Part shown: in pieces, positions 42,811 to 51,441 of the stretch | How the letters are laid out: every line of letters starts with the position of its first letter | How positions within the stretch are numbered: the stretch's first letter is position 1 | NCBI RefSeq assembly: GCF_016862175.1 | Contig: NZ_BOML01000002.1 | Location: 1-64,000, forward strand | DNA from: Paractinoplanes durhamensis | Lineage (GTDB): Bacteria > Actinomycetota > Actinomycetes > Mycobacteriales > Micromonosporaceae | Length of the DNA: 64,000 nt | Reading direction: 5' to 3' | Translations under genes and position numbers: made by a program | The notes under the pieces: generated by a model | What the model saw: only the letters and a program-made list of their open reading frames with translations | Databases searched by the model: none | Told to the model about the DNA's origin: nothing

Positions 42811-44115
42811 TCACCCCTCCTGGTATGCCCAGACGACCAGCTCGCCGTACATGGTCCGGCAGATCAGCCGGGCGGGAGCGGCCTGGCAGTCGCCGGTGCC
42901 GGAGGGCAGCGCGGCCAGCAGGCGCGGTCGCAGGTCGCCCGGGTGGGCGACGGCGACCATGGTACGGGCTCCGTCGTCGACCGAGCGGATGAGCAGCAGG
43001 TTGCCGTCCGTCCCGGTGCCGGTCACCGGCCGCCAGCCGGCGAAGTCGACCCGAACGGTTCCGGTCAGCGGGTCGATCACGCCGACCGGGTCGGTGTCGT
43101 CGGATCCGCTGTACGCGATGAGCGACGCCCCGTACTGCACGACGCTCTGCCAGCCCCGGTGCGACCACCGCTGGTCGCCGGTGGCCGGGTCGATCGCCCG
43201 CACCTGACCCGGCCCGGCCAGGCAGGCCAGCATGCCGCACGCCTCGACCTGGTAGGCACCGTCGGCCGGCGCGGTCCACAGTTGCCGCAACGTCACCGGG
43301 TCGTAGGCGGAGATCTCCGGCGCGACCGTCCCGGGGTGCCGCAGCAGGATCACGCCGCCCGCGACGGCCGGGTTGTCGGGGTTGTAGTCGGCCGGCGGCA
43401 CGGTGGTCGAGGCGAGCCGGCGACCGGTGTTGAGATCGTGCACGGCGAGCGTGCGGTCGTCGTGCACGAGCAGCATCCGGGACTCGTCGTCGGCGACGCC
43501 GGGCACGCCGAGCAGCACGGCGGTGGACGGCACCCGCACGGTCCACACGGTCTCGCCGGTGAGGGCGTCGATCGCCTGGATCGGGCCCTGGACCCGGCGG
43601 CCGGTGCCGGTGAGGCTGCGCACCGAGGAGACGGCGAGCAGGGCGTCCGAGCCGGCCACGGTGACCACGCTGCCGGCCCGCTCCCACTGGGCGGCTCCGG
43701 TGAAGGTGGAAACGGCGGTGGTGGCGGGTTCGCCGGCACCGACGGTCCACGGCCGCATCAGGACCAGGCCGCCGCTGAGCCGCAGCCGGTAGGCGGGGGT
43801 CGACTGCCCGGCCTGCCACCGCATCACCCCGTCGCCGAGGCCGTAGGAGGTGAGCAGCCCGAACGTCTGGGCGAGCAGCTGGCCGTCCTCGGTCACCGCG
43901 TACGTGTCGGCCGGCCCGATCTGCAGCCGGAAGAGCGGCGTCATCGGGGGTTTGGCCGGGGCCGCCGAGGCCCCGGCGAACAGCAGCACGAACGCTCCGA
44001 GCAGCGCCGCCGGAAACCAGGACGGGAACGTGGAGTGTCCCGGCGCCCGGTACGAGGGCGGTTCCCCGCGCTCGTAACCGAGATCGATCACGATCATGCC
44101 GCCGGTGTCGTCCAT
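42811..44115 (-). CDS. Membrane-anchored PQQ-like beta-propeller protein (paralogue 1)
   Basis: 434 residues from the ATG at 44115; the ATG at 44097 (MIVIDLGYERGEPP) aligns better with paralogue 3's start and may be the real one. TM helix (SWFPAALLGAFVLLFAGASA), then a propeller with QAIDALTGETVWTVRVPS, VHDLNTGRRLASTTVPPAD and AIDPATGDQRWSHRGWQS. Cysteine pairs CGMLAC and CQAAPARLICR...W match the other two. First gene of the triplet, 78 bp beyond the dxs stop. Confidence 0.78.
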   Translation of the reverse strand: MDDTGGMIVIDLGYERGEPPSYRAPGHSTFPSWFPAALLGAFVLLFAGASAAPAKPPMTPLFRLQIGPADTYAVTEDGQLLAQTFGLLTSYGLGDGVMRWQAGQSTPAYRLRLSGGLVLMRPWTVGAGEPATTAVSTFTGAAQWERAGSVVTVAGSDALLAVSSVRSLTGTGRRVQGPIQAIDALTGETVWTVRVPSTAVLLGVPGVADDESRMLLVHDDRTLAVHDLNTGRRLASTTVPPADYNPDNPAVAGGVILLRHPGTVAPEISAYDPVTLRQLWTAPADGAYQVEACGMLACLAGPGQVRAIDPATGDQRWSHRGWQSVVQYGASLIAYSGSDDTDPVGVIDPLTGTVRVDFAGWRPVTGTGTDGNLLLIRSVDDGARTMVAVAHPGDLRPRLLAALPSGTGDCQAAPARLICRTMYGELVVWAYQEG

Positions 44116-44143
44116 GGTCCAAAAATAACGACTAGATAACAGA

Positions 44144-44159
44144 ACCGCCCCTCGGCGGT
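44144..44159 (-). terminator. Hairpin with T-rich tail after dxs
   Basis: On the minus strand: ACCGCC, loop gagg, GGCGGT, then a T-rich stretch (tctgttatct ... gttattttt). It is short (6 bp) but well placed, 35 nt after the dxs stop and before the propeller genes. Confidence 0.55.
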
Positions 44160-44193
44160 CCCGTTCCTCCGCGTTTGACAGCGTTTGGAACTT

Positions 44194-46113
44194 CTAAAGC
44201 GGCATCTCCGCGGCCGCCTCGTCCACCCGCGACACCCATTCGGTCACGTCGCGTGCGATGTCCTGTGCGGTGAGTCCCAAAGCGGTCAGGATCTCGGCCC
44301 GGCTGCCGTGCGGGTGGAACCCGGCCGGCACCCCGAAATCGCGCAGCGGCACGTCCACCGCGGAGTCGCGCAGCGCGCTCGCCACCGCGTCGCCGACGCC
44401 GCCGGCCCGCATCCCGTCCTCCAGGGTGACCACCCGGCGGTGCTGGCCGGCCAGGCCGATCAGCTCGATCGGCACCGGGCGCACCCAGCGCGGGTCGACC
44501 ACGGTGACGCCGTAGCCCTGCTCGGCCAGCCGCTCGGCGACCTCGAGGCCGAGCCGGGCGAACGAGCCGACCGCCACCAGCAGCACGTCCCGCCGGTCGT
44601 CGTCGCGCAGCACGTCGATCTGGCCGAGCCGGCGCACGGCCGGGGTGTCCGGCGCGACCGAGCCGGTCGGGAACCGCACGATCGTCGGGCCGTCGTCGAC
44701 CGCGATCGCCTCACGCAGCTCCTCGCGCAGGGTGGCCGCGTCGCGCGGGGCGGCGATCCGCATCCCGGGCACCACGCCGAAGACGCTCATGTCCCAGATG
44801 CCGTAGTGGCTCGGTCCGTCCGGACCGGTGATGCCGGCCCGGTCGAGCACGAACGTGACCGGCAGCTCGTGCATCGCGACATCGAGCAGGACCTGGTCGA
44901 ACGCGCGGTTGAGGAACGTGGCGTAGACCGCGACCACCGGGTGCAGCCCGCCCATCGCGAGGCCGGCCGCGCTGGTCACCGCGTGCTGCTCGGCGATGCC
45001 GACGTCGTAGGCGCGGGCCGGGTATTTCTTCGCCAGCGCGGCGATGCCGGTCGGCTCGGCCATGGCGGCGGTGATGCCGACCACATCGATCCGCTCGTCG
45101 GCGATCTTCACGAGCTCCTCGGCGAAGACATGCGTCCACTTCACCGACGGCTTGGCCAGCAGCTTGCCGGTCTCCACATCGAAAGCGCTGCTCGGGCCGT
45201 GCAGGCGGTCGGCCTCGTCCAGCTCGGCCGGCTGGTAGCCGTACCCCTTGCGGGTGACCGCGTGCACGATGACCGGCGCGTTGTAGCCCTTGGCCCGCCG
45301 CAGCGCCGACTCCATCGCGACGATGTCGTGGCCGTCGATCGGCCCGATGTACTTGATGCCGAGGTCCTCGAACATCGGCTGCGGGCTGACCGCGTCCTTG
45401 ATGCCCTTCTTGACCGCGTGCAGCACCTCGTAGGCCGGCTTGCCCACCACCGGGGTCGAGCCCAGCGCGTTTTTCACCAGGTCGAGCACCCGCTCGTAGC
45501 CCGGGTTGAGCCGCAGCGTGGACAGGTGGTCGGCCAGGCCGCCGATCGTCGGCGCATACGACCGGCCGTTGTCGTTGACCACGATGACCAGGCGGTTCTT
45601 GGCCGAGGCGATGTTGTTGAGCGCCTCCCAGCACATGCCGCCGGTGAGCGCGCCGTCGCCGACCACGGCCACCGTGTGCCGGTCCTCGCCGCGCAGCGCG
45701 AACGCCTTGGACAGGCCGTCCGCATACGACAGGGCGGTGGAGGCGTGCGAGTTTTCAATAAGGTCGTGCTCGCTCTCCGCCCGCGACGGGTAGCCGGAGA
45801 GGCCACCGCGCTGGCGGAGCAGGTCGAAGCCGTCCTGCCGGCCGGTCACGATCTTGTGGACGTAAGCCTGGTGGCCGGTGTCGAAGAGCACCCGGTCCCG
45901 CGGCGACTCGAAGACCCGGTGCAGGGCGAGGGTGGTCTCCACCACGCCCAGGTTGGGTCCGAGGTGACCGCCGGTGCGGGACACCTTGGCCACGAGGAAG
46001 TCACGGATCTCGGCGGCCAGCTGGGTCAGCTGCTCGGTGGTGAGGCGCTTGAGATCAGCGGGAGAGCTGATGGACGCCAGAAGGCCGGCCGAGGCGGAAG
46101 GGGCTTCGCTCAT
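44194..46113 (-). CDS. dxs: 1-deoxy-D-xylulose-5-phosphate synthase
   Basis: 639 residues from the ATG at 46113 (MSEAPSAS). Thiamine-diphosphate enzyme that condenses pyruvate and glyceraldehyde 3-phosphate, first and rate-controlling step of the MEP isoprenoid route. Catalytic His in [15 protein letters not shown], ThDP/Mg motif [18 protein letters not shown], transketolase central domain with [18 protein letters not shown] and [21 protein letters not shown]-terminal domain [19 protein letters not shown]. Full length for the family. It is divergent from folD, with a riboswitch in the gap serving folD. Confidence 0.96.
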   Translation of the reverse strand: MSEAPSASAGLLASISSPADLKRLTTEQLTQLAAEIRDFLVAKVSRTGGHLGPNLGVVETTLALHRVFESPRDRVLFDTGHQAYVHKIVTGRQDGFDLLRQRGGLSGYPSRAESEHDLIENSHASTALSYADGLSKAFALRGEDRHTVAVVGDGALTGGMCWEALNNIASAKNRLVIVVNDNGRSYAPTIGGLADHLSTLRLNPGYERVLDLVKNALGSTPVVGKPAYEVLHAVKKGIKDAVSPQPMFEDLGIKYIGPIDGHDIVAMESALRRAKGYNAPVIVHAVTRKGYGYQPAELDEADRLHGPSSAFDVETGKLLAKPSVKWTHVFAEELVKIADERIDVVGITAAMAEPTGIAALAKKYPARAYDVGIAEQHAVTSAAGLAMGGLHPVVAVYATFLNRAFDQVLLDVAMHELPVTFVLDRAGITGPDGPSHYGIWDMSVFGVVPGMRIAAPRDAATLREELREAIAVDDGPTIVRFPTGSVAPDTPAVRRLGQIDVLRDDDRRDVLLVAVGSFARLGLEVAERLAEQGYGVTVVDPRWVRPVPIELIGLAGQHRRVVTLEDGMRAGGVGDAVASALRDSAVDVPLRDFGVPAGFHPHGSRAEILTALGLTAQDIARDVTEWVSRVDEAAAEMPL

Positions 46114-46244
46114 GGATGCGAAGTCTATCGGCGTGATCCCACCATGCACGCCGCGCGAACGGTCAGTGCGAGCTCCTACACACAACTTCCACATGACTGT
46201 GACCGCCGGGTGACCGTTCCGCCGAGCATCGGGCATCCTTATGG

Positions 46245-46316
46245 GTGGACGCGACTGGCGGGACGAGGATGGGTAACCATCGGGGAGCCGGACGTGGGGA
46301 GTCGACCGCCTGGGCC
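46245..46316 (+). ncRNA. ZTP (pfl-motif) riboswitch upstream of folD
   Basis: The folD leader holds the conserved pfl elements in order: CGACUGGCG (46252-46260), GGGUAACCAUCGGGGAGCC (46271-46289), and CCGCCUGGGC (46306-46315) which forms the binding-site pseudoknot, followed 10-15 nt later by the GAGGAG ribosome-binding site and ATG. The class binds ZTP/ZMP, which build up when 10-formyl-tetrahydrofolate is short, and turns on folate genes such as folD. Recognition is by eye from the published consensus. Confidence 0.85.
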
Positions 46317-46334
46317 CCCGCGCCGAGGAGCCCC

Positions 46335-47186
46335 ATGCCCGCCCGCCTTCTTCCCGGCGCCCCGGTCGCCGAGGCCGTGCTCGCCGACGTCACCGCCCGC
46401 GCCGCCAAGCTCCGCGAACGCGGCGTCGTGCCCAGCCTCGCCACCATCCTGGTCGGCGACGACGACGCCAGCGCCGGCTACATCCGGATCAAGCAGCGGC
46501 AGGCCGCCGAGCTCGGCTTCGAGTCGCCGCACCGGCACCTGCCCGCCGACACCACCCAGGAGCAGCTGCTCGAGGTGATCGCCGGTTTCAACACCGACAA
46601 GAACGTGCACGGCGTCCTGATCCAGTACCCGATTCCCGGCCACCTCGACTACGACGCCGCGCTGCAGTCGCTCGACCCCGACAAGGACGTCGACGGCATG
46701 CACCCGCTCAACATGGGCCGTCTCGCGGTCGGCCTGCCCGGTCCGCTCCCCTGCACGCCGGCCGGCATCGAGGCGCTGCTCGCCCACCACGAGATCCCGG
46801 TGGCCGGTCGCGAGGTGGTCATTCTCGGTCGCGGTGCCACGCTCGGCCGCCCGCTGGCGATGCTCCTGGCCCAGAAACGCCCGACGGCGAACGCCGCGGT
46901 CACCGTCGTCCACACCGGCGTCGAGGACTGGCCGCGCTACACCCGGCGTGCCGAAATCTTGATCGCCGCCGCCGGCGTCCCCGGAATCATTCGCCCCGAA
47001 CATGTCAAACCGGGCGCGGTGGTCATCGGCGCCGGCGTCCGCTACGCCGGCCGCCGCCTGCTCCCCGACGTCGACGAGTCCTGCGCCGACGTCGCGGGCG
47101 CCATCACCCCCCGCGTCGGCGGCGTCGGCCCGACCACGGTCGCCATGCTTTTCCGCAACGCCATCGAAGCGGCAGAAAGAGCATGA
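46335..47186 (+). CDS. folD: Methylenetetrahydrofolate dehydrogenase / methenyl cyclohydrolase
   Basis: 283 residues from the ATG at 46335, preceded by GAGGAG. Interconverts 5,10-methylene- and 10-formyl-tetrahydrofolate with NADP. Catalytic Lys in [57 protein letters not shown] and the NADP loop [19 protein letters not shown]. The longer frame upstream runs through the riboswitch and is not used. The one-carbon unit connects it functionally to thyA/folA earlier in the window. Confidence 0.95.
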   Translation: MPARLLPGAPVAEAVLADVTARAAKLRERGVVPSLATILVGDDDASAGYIRIKQRQAAELGFESPHRHLPADTTQEQLLEVIAGFNTDKNVHGVLIQYPIPGHLDYDAALQSLDPDKDVDGMHPLNMGRLAVGLPGPLPCTPAGIEALLAHHEIPVAGREVVILGRGATLGRPLAMLLAQKRPTANAAVTVVHTGVEDWPRYTRRAEILIAAAGVPGIIRPEHVKPGAVVIGAGVRYAGRRLLPDVDESCADVAGAITPRVGGVGPTTVAMLFRNAIEAAERA

Positions 47187-47229
47187 AATCCATATAAGTA
47201 CGCCCATGAAGAGTTCCCCATCGACGGCG

Positions 47230-47254
47230 CGGCCCGGGCGATCCGCCCGGGCCG
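47230..47254 (+). terminator. Hairpin after folD
   Basis: Perfect 11-bp stem CGGCCCGGGCG / CGCCCGGGCCG with a 3-nt loop, 43 nt after the folD stop and 70 nt before the next gene. Confidence 0.75.
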
Positions 47255-47323
47255 TTGCGCGCCCATCGGGCAAAGGCGTGCCGTTGCGGCAGGATCGACG
47301 GGAACCCGGCCGAAGGAGCAGTC

Positions 47324-48181
47324 ATGCCCGAGCACAGGACCGAACGAGAAGTGGCCGGCCCGTGGTCGCTGGCCACGTCGCGCACCTTCTGGGAGGGATT
47401 CGGGCCGGCGGCCCTGCGCTACCAGCCGGTCAACGGGACATTGCGGACGGTCTTCCTGGTCGAGCGGGACTGGTCGACGGCCGTCGTGACCGTGCGCCAG
47501 GAGGACACCACCGCGCACCTGACGGTGACCGGCGAGGGCGACCTGGCCGCGGCCACCGAGCAGACCGCCCGCTTCCTCGCGCTGGACATCGACGCCACCG
47601 ACTGGCCCGCCGTCGGCACCCGCGACCAGGTCATCGCGGCCGCCCAGGCCAAGCTCCCCGGGCTCCGGCCGTGCGGCTTCCACTCGCCGTACGAGGCGGC
47701 CACCTGGGCCGTGCTGTCCCAGCGGCTGCGCGTGCCCCAGGCCGCCCAGCTGCGCACCGCCCTGATCGACCGGCACGGCCACGAGGGCGCCTTCCCGGCC
47801 CCCGCCCTGCTGCGCACCCTGGAGCTGAACCTGCCCGGCCGCAAGGCCGAGTACCTGCGAACGGTGGCCGACGCGGCCCTGGACGGCACCCTCGACGGCA
47901 CCCGCCTCCGCGAGCTCGACCCGGCCGCCGCCGTCGCCCAGGTCCAGCAGGTGAAGGGCCTGGGCCCGTTCGCCGCCGAGCTGGTCGTCCTGCGCGGCGC
48001 CAACCACCCCGACGCCGTCCCCCGGCACGAGGAACAGCTCCTCGACGAGATCACCGTCCAGTACGGCCCCGACGCCACCCTCGACCAGGTGTCCCCCGCC
48101 TGGCAGCCCTTCCGGACGTGGGCGTCGGTGCACCTGCGCGCGATCCGAGCGCTCCACAGCACCACAAAAGAGCGGGACTAG
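47324..48181 (+). CDS. HhH-GPD DNA glycosylase (AlkA-like)
   Basis: 285 residues, ATG preceded by AAGGAG. Base-excision-repair glycosylase fold: N-terminal alpha/beta region, then the helical domain with HSPYEAATWAVLSQRLRVPQ (AlkA 'PFE..V.AILGQQVS' equivalent), the hairpin VQQVKGLGPFAAELVVLRGA and the catalytic Asp region NHPDAVPRHEEQ. It likely removes alkylated purines. The C-terminal WQPFRTWASVHLRAI matches the family. Stands alone ahead of the PadR operon. Confidence 0.82.
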   Translation: MPEHRTEREVAGPWSLATSRTFWEGFGPAALRYQPVNGTLRTVFLVERDWSTAVVTVRQEDTTAHLTVTGEGDLAAATEQTARFLALDIDATDWPAVGTRDQVIAAAQAKLPGLRPCGFHSPYEAATWAVLSQRLRVPQAAQLRTALIDRHGHEGAFPAPALLRTLELNLPGRKAEYLRTVADAALDGTLDGTRLRELDPAAAVAQVQQVKGLGPFAAELVVLRGANHPDAVPRHEEQLLDEITVQYGPDATLDQVSPAWQPFRTWASVHLRAIRALHSTTKERD

Positions 48182-48216
48182 TCAGAGAGGCTGGTTAGCA
48201 GCTAGTCTGCCTAGCC

Positions 48217-48555
48217 ATGACGATCTCGCGCCCGTGGCTGCACGGGTTTCTCGATCTCTGCCTGCTCGCGATGCTGCGCGAGAAGCCCGACTACGGCTAC
48301 GGCCTGGCCCAGCGCCTGGCCGCGGCCGGCGTCGCCGACGTCCCCGGCGGCACGCTCTACCCCGCCCTGCTCCGCCTGGAGCAGCAGGGCCTGGCCGAGC
48401 CGAGCTGGCACCCGTCCGAGTCAGGCCCGCGCCGGAAGTACTACGCGATCACCCCGGCCGGCCGCGACGAGCTGAATGCCCAGGTGGCGGCGTGGGAAGT
48501 GTTCCGCGGCGGCATCGATGTCCTGGTGGCGGCAAGCACCGAGGAGCGGCGATGA
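48217..48555 (+). CDS. PadR-family transcriptional regulator
   Basis: 112 residues. PadR winged helix: LDLCLLAMLREKPDYGYGLA, VADVPGGTLYPALLRLEQQG, RRKYYAITPAGRDELNAQVA. Small PadR proteins repress neighbouring transporter genes until a ligand binds. It is the first gene of a coupled operon: its TGA overlaps the ATG of the ABC ATPase gene. Confidence 0.92.
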   Translation: MTISRPWLHGFLDLCLLAMLREKPDYGYGLAQRLAAAGVADVPGGTLYPALLRLEQQGLAEPSWHPSESGPRRKYYAITPAGRDELNAQVAAWEVFRGGIDVLVAASTEERR

Positions 48556-49361
48556 GCGGCTGGGACCACCGGTTCGAGGCCGAGCTGCTGCGGCTCGGCG
48601 TGCAGCCCGGCCGGGCACGGCAGCTCACCGAGGAGACCGCCCAGCAGGCCGCCGAGTCCGCGGCCGAGCCGGACGGCCTGTTCGGCCCGGCCCACCTCTA
48701 CGCCCGGCACCTGGTGTCCGAGCTCAACACCGCCGCCCTGCCCCTGTCCGGCGGCGAGAAGGGCCAGGTCCGGCTGCGGCTGACCGGTGTCGGCAAGCGC
48801 TACCGGCGCCGCACCGTCTTCACCGGCGTCGACCTCGAGGTCCGGTCCGGCGAGGTGGCCGCGATCGTCGGCGCCAACGGCTGCGGCAAGTCGACCCTGC
48901 TGCGCATCTGCGCCGGGCTGACCCGGCCGAGCACCGGCCGCATCCAGCGCACCCGCCGGGTCGGTTTCGTGCCGCAGGACGCCGGCACCGCCGGCTGGCT
49001 GACCGCCGACGAGCACTTCACCCTGTTCGGCGCGGCGGCCGGGATGGCTCCGCGCCGGTCCCGCTCCACCGGCGAGCACCTGGCCGCCCGGCTGGCCTGG
49101 CGCCCGGCCCGCCGCGAGCTGACCCAGCACCTGTCCGGCGGCACCCGGCAGAAGCTCAACCTGGTGCTCGGCGAGCTGCACGCCCCCGACCTGCTCCTGC
49201 TCGACGAGCCCTACCAGGGCTTCGACCAGGGCACCTACCTCGACTTCTGGAAGCAGGTGCTGACCTGGCGCGACGCCGGCCGAGCCGTGGTGGTGGTCAC
49301 CCACCTGCTGCACGACCTGCAGAACGTCGACCAGGTCTACGACCTGGGAGCAGTCGCATGA
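48552..49361 (+). CDS. ABC transporter ATP-binding protein with N-terminal helical extension
   Basis: 269 residues. The first ~65 residues are a helical module (FEAELLRLGVQPGRARQLTE) resembling the short HAAS-like domains found with PadR genes. The ATPase follows: Walker A VGANGCGKSTLLRI, signature QHLSGGTRQKLNL, Walker B DLLLLDEPYQGFDQ and H-loop VVVVTHLL. Q-loop phrase RVGFVPQDAG. With the permease at 49447 it should form an exporter. ATGA overlaps at both ends. Confidence 0.9.
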   Translation: MSGWDHRFEAELLRLGVQPGRARQLTEETAQQAAESAAEPDGLFGPAHLYARHLVSELNTAALPLSGGEKGQVRLRLTGVGKRYRRRTVFTGVDLEVRSGEVAAIVGANGCGKSTLLRICAGLTRPSTGRIQRTRRVGFVPQDAGTAGWLTADEHFTLFGAAAGMAPRRSRSTGEHLAARLAWRPARRELTQHLSGGTRQKLNLVLGELHAPDLLLLDEPYQGFDQGTYLDFWKQVLTWRDAGRAVVVVTHLLHDLQNVDQVYDLGAVA

Positions 49362-49450
49362 CCGCCTGCACCGAGCGGCACCGCCGTGACCTGCGCACCA
49401 AGGCCGCAGGCGAGGGCCAGAAGGGCATGCCTAAGGAGGGCTCAGCATGA
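49358..49450 (+). CDS. Possible 30-residue coupled small ORF
   Basis: ATG at 49358 overlaps the ATPase stop (ATGA), and its own TGA overlaps the ATG of the permease (ATGA at 49447). The peptide is basic and hydrophilic (MTACTERHRRDLRTKAAGEG...). It covers an otherwise non-coding 85-bp gap and contains the permease's ribosome binding site AAGGAGG near its end. It could be a real small subunit or just a ribosome-bridging frame. Confidence 0.35.
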   Translation: MTACTERHRRDLRTKAAGEGQKGMPKEGSA

Positions 49451-50121
49451 CGGCGCTGGTCGTGGCGGCCCTGTCCGCTCGTGAGGTGAGCCGGCGGCGG
49501 ACCGCGCTGCTGCTCGTGATCGCCCTGCCGCTGTGGTTCTACCTGGTCCGGCGGGATCAGACCGGCCAGTCGATGCGGATGCTGACCCTCGGCATCGGCT
49601 GGGCGGTCTCCACGCTCACCCTCTTCGTGGTGAACGCCTCCCGCGGCGTCGACCCCCGGCTACGCCTGAGCGGCGCCTCCACCGCCGCGGTGATCGGCGG
49701 CCGGCTGCTCGCGATGACCGCCGGCGGGGTGGCCCTGGCCACCGGCTACTGGATCCTGGCCGCGATCGACCAGCACCTGGACCGGCCCGGCACCGCGCTG
49801 CTGATGATGGCCCTGACCGCTGCCCTCGCGGCCCCGCTGGGCGGCCTGGTCGCCGCGTTGCTCCCACGCGAGCTGGAAGGCGCCCTGGCCCTGCTCAGCG
49901 TGTGCGCGGTGCAGATGCTCGCCGACCCGGCCGGCCTGACCGCCAAGCTGATGCCGTTCTGGTCGGCCCGCGAGATCGGCACCTACGCGATCGACGCGAC
50001 CGGCCCCGACTACCTGTGGCGCGGCCTGGCCCACGGCGCCGTGACCTGGCTGATCTGCGCCGGCGGCACGTGGGCCCTGTTCGCCTGGCGCCTGCGCCTG
50101 CCCCGCTATCCGGAGCCGTAG
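49447..50121 (+). CDS. ABC transporter membrane subunit
   Basis: 224 residues with about six hydrophobic helices (ALLLVIALPLWFYLV; MLTLGIGWAVSTLTLFVV; LLAMTAGGVALATGYWILAA; ALLMMALTAALAAPLGGLVA; LEGALALLSVCAVQMLA; AVTWLICAGGTWALFAWRL). ABC-2-type exporter topology. ATG follows AAGGAGG by ~9 nt. It partners with the preceding ATPase; the exported substrate is unknown. It ends 3 bp from the convergent methyltransferase gene. Confidence 0.8.
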   Translation: MTALVVAALSAREVSRRRTALLLVIALPLWFYLVRRDQTGQSMRMLTLGIGWAVSTLTLFVVNASRGVDPRLRLSGASTAAVIGGRLLAMTAGGVALATGYWILAAIDQHLDRPGTALLMMALTAALAAPLGGLVAALLPRELEGALALLSVCAVQMLADPAGLTAKLMPFWSAREIGTYAIDATGPDYLWRGLAHGAVTWLICAGGTWALFAWRLRLPRYPEP

Positions 50122-50124
50122 GGG

Positions 50125-51441
50125 TCAGACCGGCTCGATCAGGGCGACGCACTCGACGTGCTGGGTCATCGGGAAGCAGTCGAACGCGCGCAGCTCGGTC
50201 AGCCGCCAGCCGAGCTCGCCGAAGGTGGCGACGTCGCGGGCCAGCGCGGCCGGGTCGCAGGCCACGTAGGCGACCGCGCGCGGCCCGGCGTCGGCGATGC
50301 CGCGGACCACCCGGGCGCCGGCGCCGGAGCGCGGCGGGTCGAGGACCACCAGGTCGACCGGGGCGGTGATCCGGCGGCGTTGCAGGGCCACCTCGACCCG
50401 GCCCTCGACGACCTCGACGGCGGGCAGGTCGGCGAGGCCGGCCCGGGCCGCGGCGCAGCTGAGCGGCGACGACTCGACCACCGTGGTGCGGGCCCCGGTG
50501 TGCGCGGTGACGGCCGCGGCGAATAGGCCGGCCCCGCCGTAGAGATCCCAGGTCACCTCGCCGGCGGCGGGCCGGAGAAGTTCGACGACGGTCGCCGCGA
50601 GCGTCTCGGCGGCGGCCGGGTGGATCTGCCAGAAGCCCTCCGGCCGTACGTGCCATTCGCGGCCCGCCGCCACCTCGGTCACCTCGGCCGGACCGGACAG
50701 CTGCACCCGGCTGCCACCGGCGGGCGCGTCGGTCGGGTCGTCGGCCGGTCCGGCCCCGGCACCGCTCGGCCGGGTCAGGACGGCCACGTCACCGCCGGTG
50801 GACGCGATCGTCTCGACCGCGTCGGCGTCCGCCCAGTCGTGCGACAGCACGTCCAGCTCCTGGATCGCCGGGTGGGCGATGATGCAGCGGTCGATGGCGA
50901 CCACCTGGTGCGAGCGGTGCTGCAGCAGGCCGGGCCGGCCGGCCGCGTCGACCGCGTACCGGACCCGGCTGCGCCACCCGAGCAGCCGCTCCGCCGCACC
51001 GTCCGCCGACTCCAGGGGGCGGGTCGGCGACGCCGCGGTCGGCAACGGCTCGACGCGTACCGGAAAATCGGCCAGCTTGGCCAGCCGCCGAAGCTGTTCC
51101 CGGACGACGTCGCCCTTCCACCGCAGCTGGGCGTCGCTGGCGACGTGCTGCAGATCACAGCCACCGCAGCCGCCCGGATGGGCGAAGTGGCACGGGGCCG
51201 TCACCCGATCGGGCGACGGCGCGAGGATCTCGACCGCGTCGGCCCGCAGATAGCCCTTGTGCCGCTCGGTGATCTCGACGGTGACCCGTTCGCCGGGCAG
51301 CGCGTGCCGCACGAAGAAGACCCGGTTGTCCAGTCGCGCCACGCAGTGGCCGCCGTGCGCGGGAGCACCCACGGTGAGCTCGACGCGGTCACCCTCCACG
51401 AGGTCGAGGCTCGGGTCGAAGGTCGTGGGGTCGGAGATCAT
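50125..51441 (-). CDS. TrmA/RumA-family SAM-dependent RNA (uracil-5) methyltransferase
   Basis: 438 residues. N-terminal TRAM domain (LVEGDRVELTVGAPAHGGHC), Fe-S cysteines in PCHFAHPGGCGGCDLQHV, then the Rossmann methyltransferase with DLYGGAGLFAAAV (SAM), VVLDPPRSGAGARV and catalytic Cys in YVACDPAALARDV; terminal Glu-type phrase MTQHVECVALIE. It methylates a uridine C5 in rRNA or tRNA; which site is not readable. The ATG overlaps the permease TGA (ATGA), so the two are translationally coupled, as in the mycobacterial pair. Confidence 0.9.
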   Translation of the reverse strand: MISDPTTFDPSLDLVEGDRVELTVGAPAHGGHCVARLDNRVFFVRHALPGERVTVEITERHKGYLRADAVEILAPSPDRVTAPCHFAHPGGCGGCDLQHVASDAQLRWKGDVVREQLRRLAKLADFPVRVEPLPTAASPTRPLESADGAAERLLGWRSRVRYAVDAAGRPGLLQHRSHQVVAIDRCIIAHPAIQELDVLSHDWADADAVETIASTGGDVAVLTRPSGAGAGPADDPTDAPAGGSRVQLSGPAEVTEVAAGREWHVRPEGFWQIHPAAAETLAATVVELLRPAAGEVTWDLYGGAGLFAAAVTAHTGARTTVVESSPLSCAAARAGLADLPAVEVVEGRVEVALQRRRITAPVDLVVLDPPRSGAGARVVRGIADAGPRAVAYVACDPAALARDVATFGELGWRLTELRAFDCFPMTQHVECVALIEPV

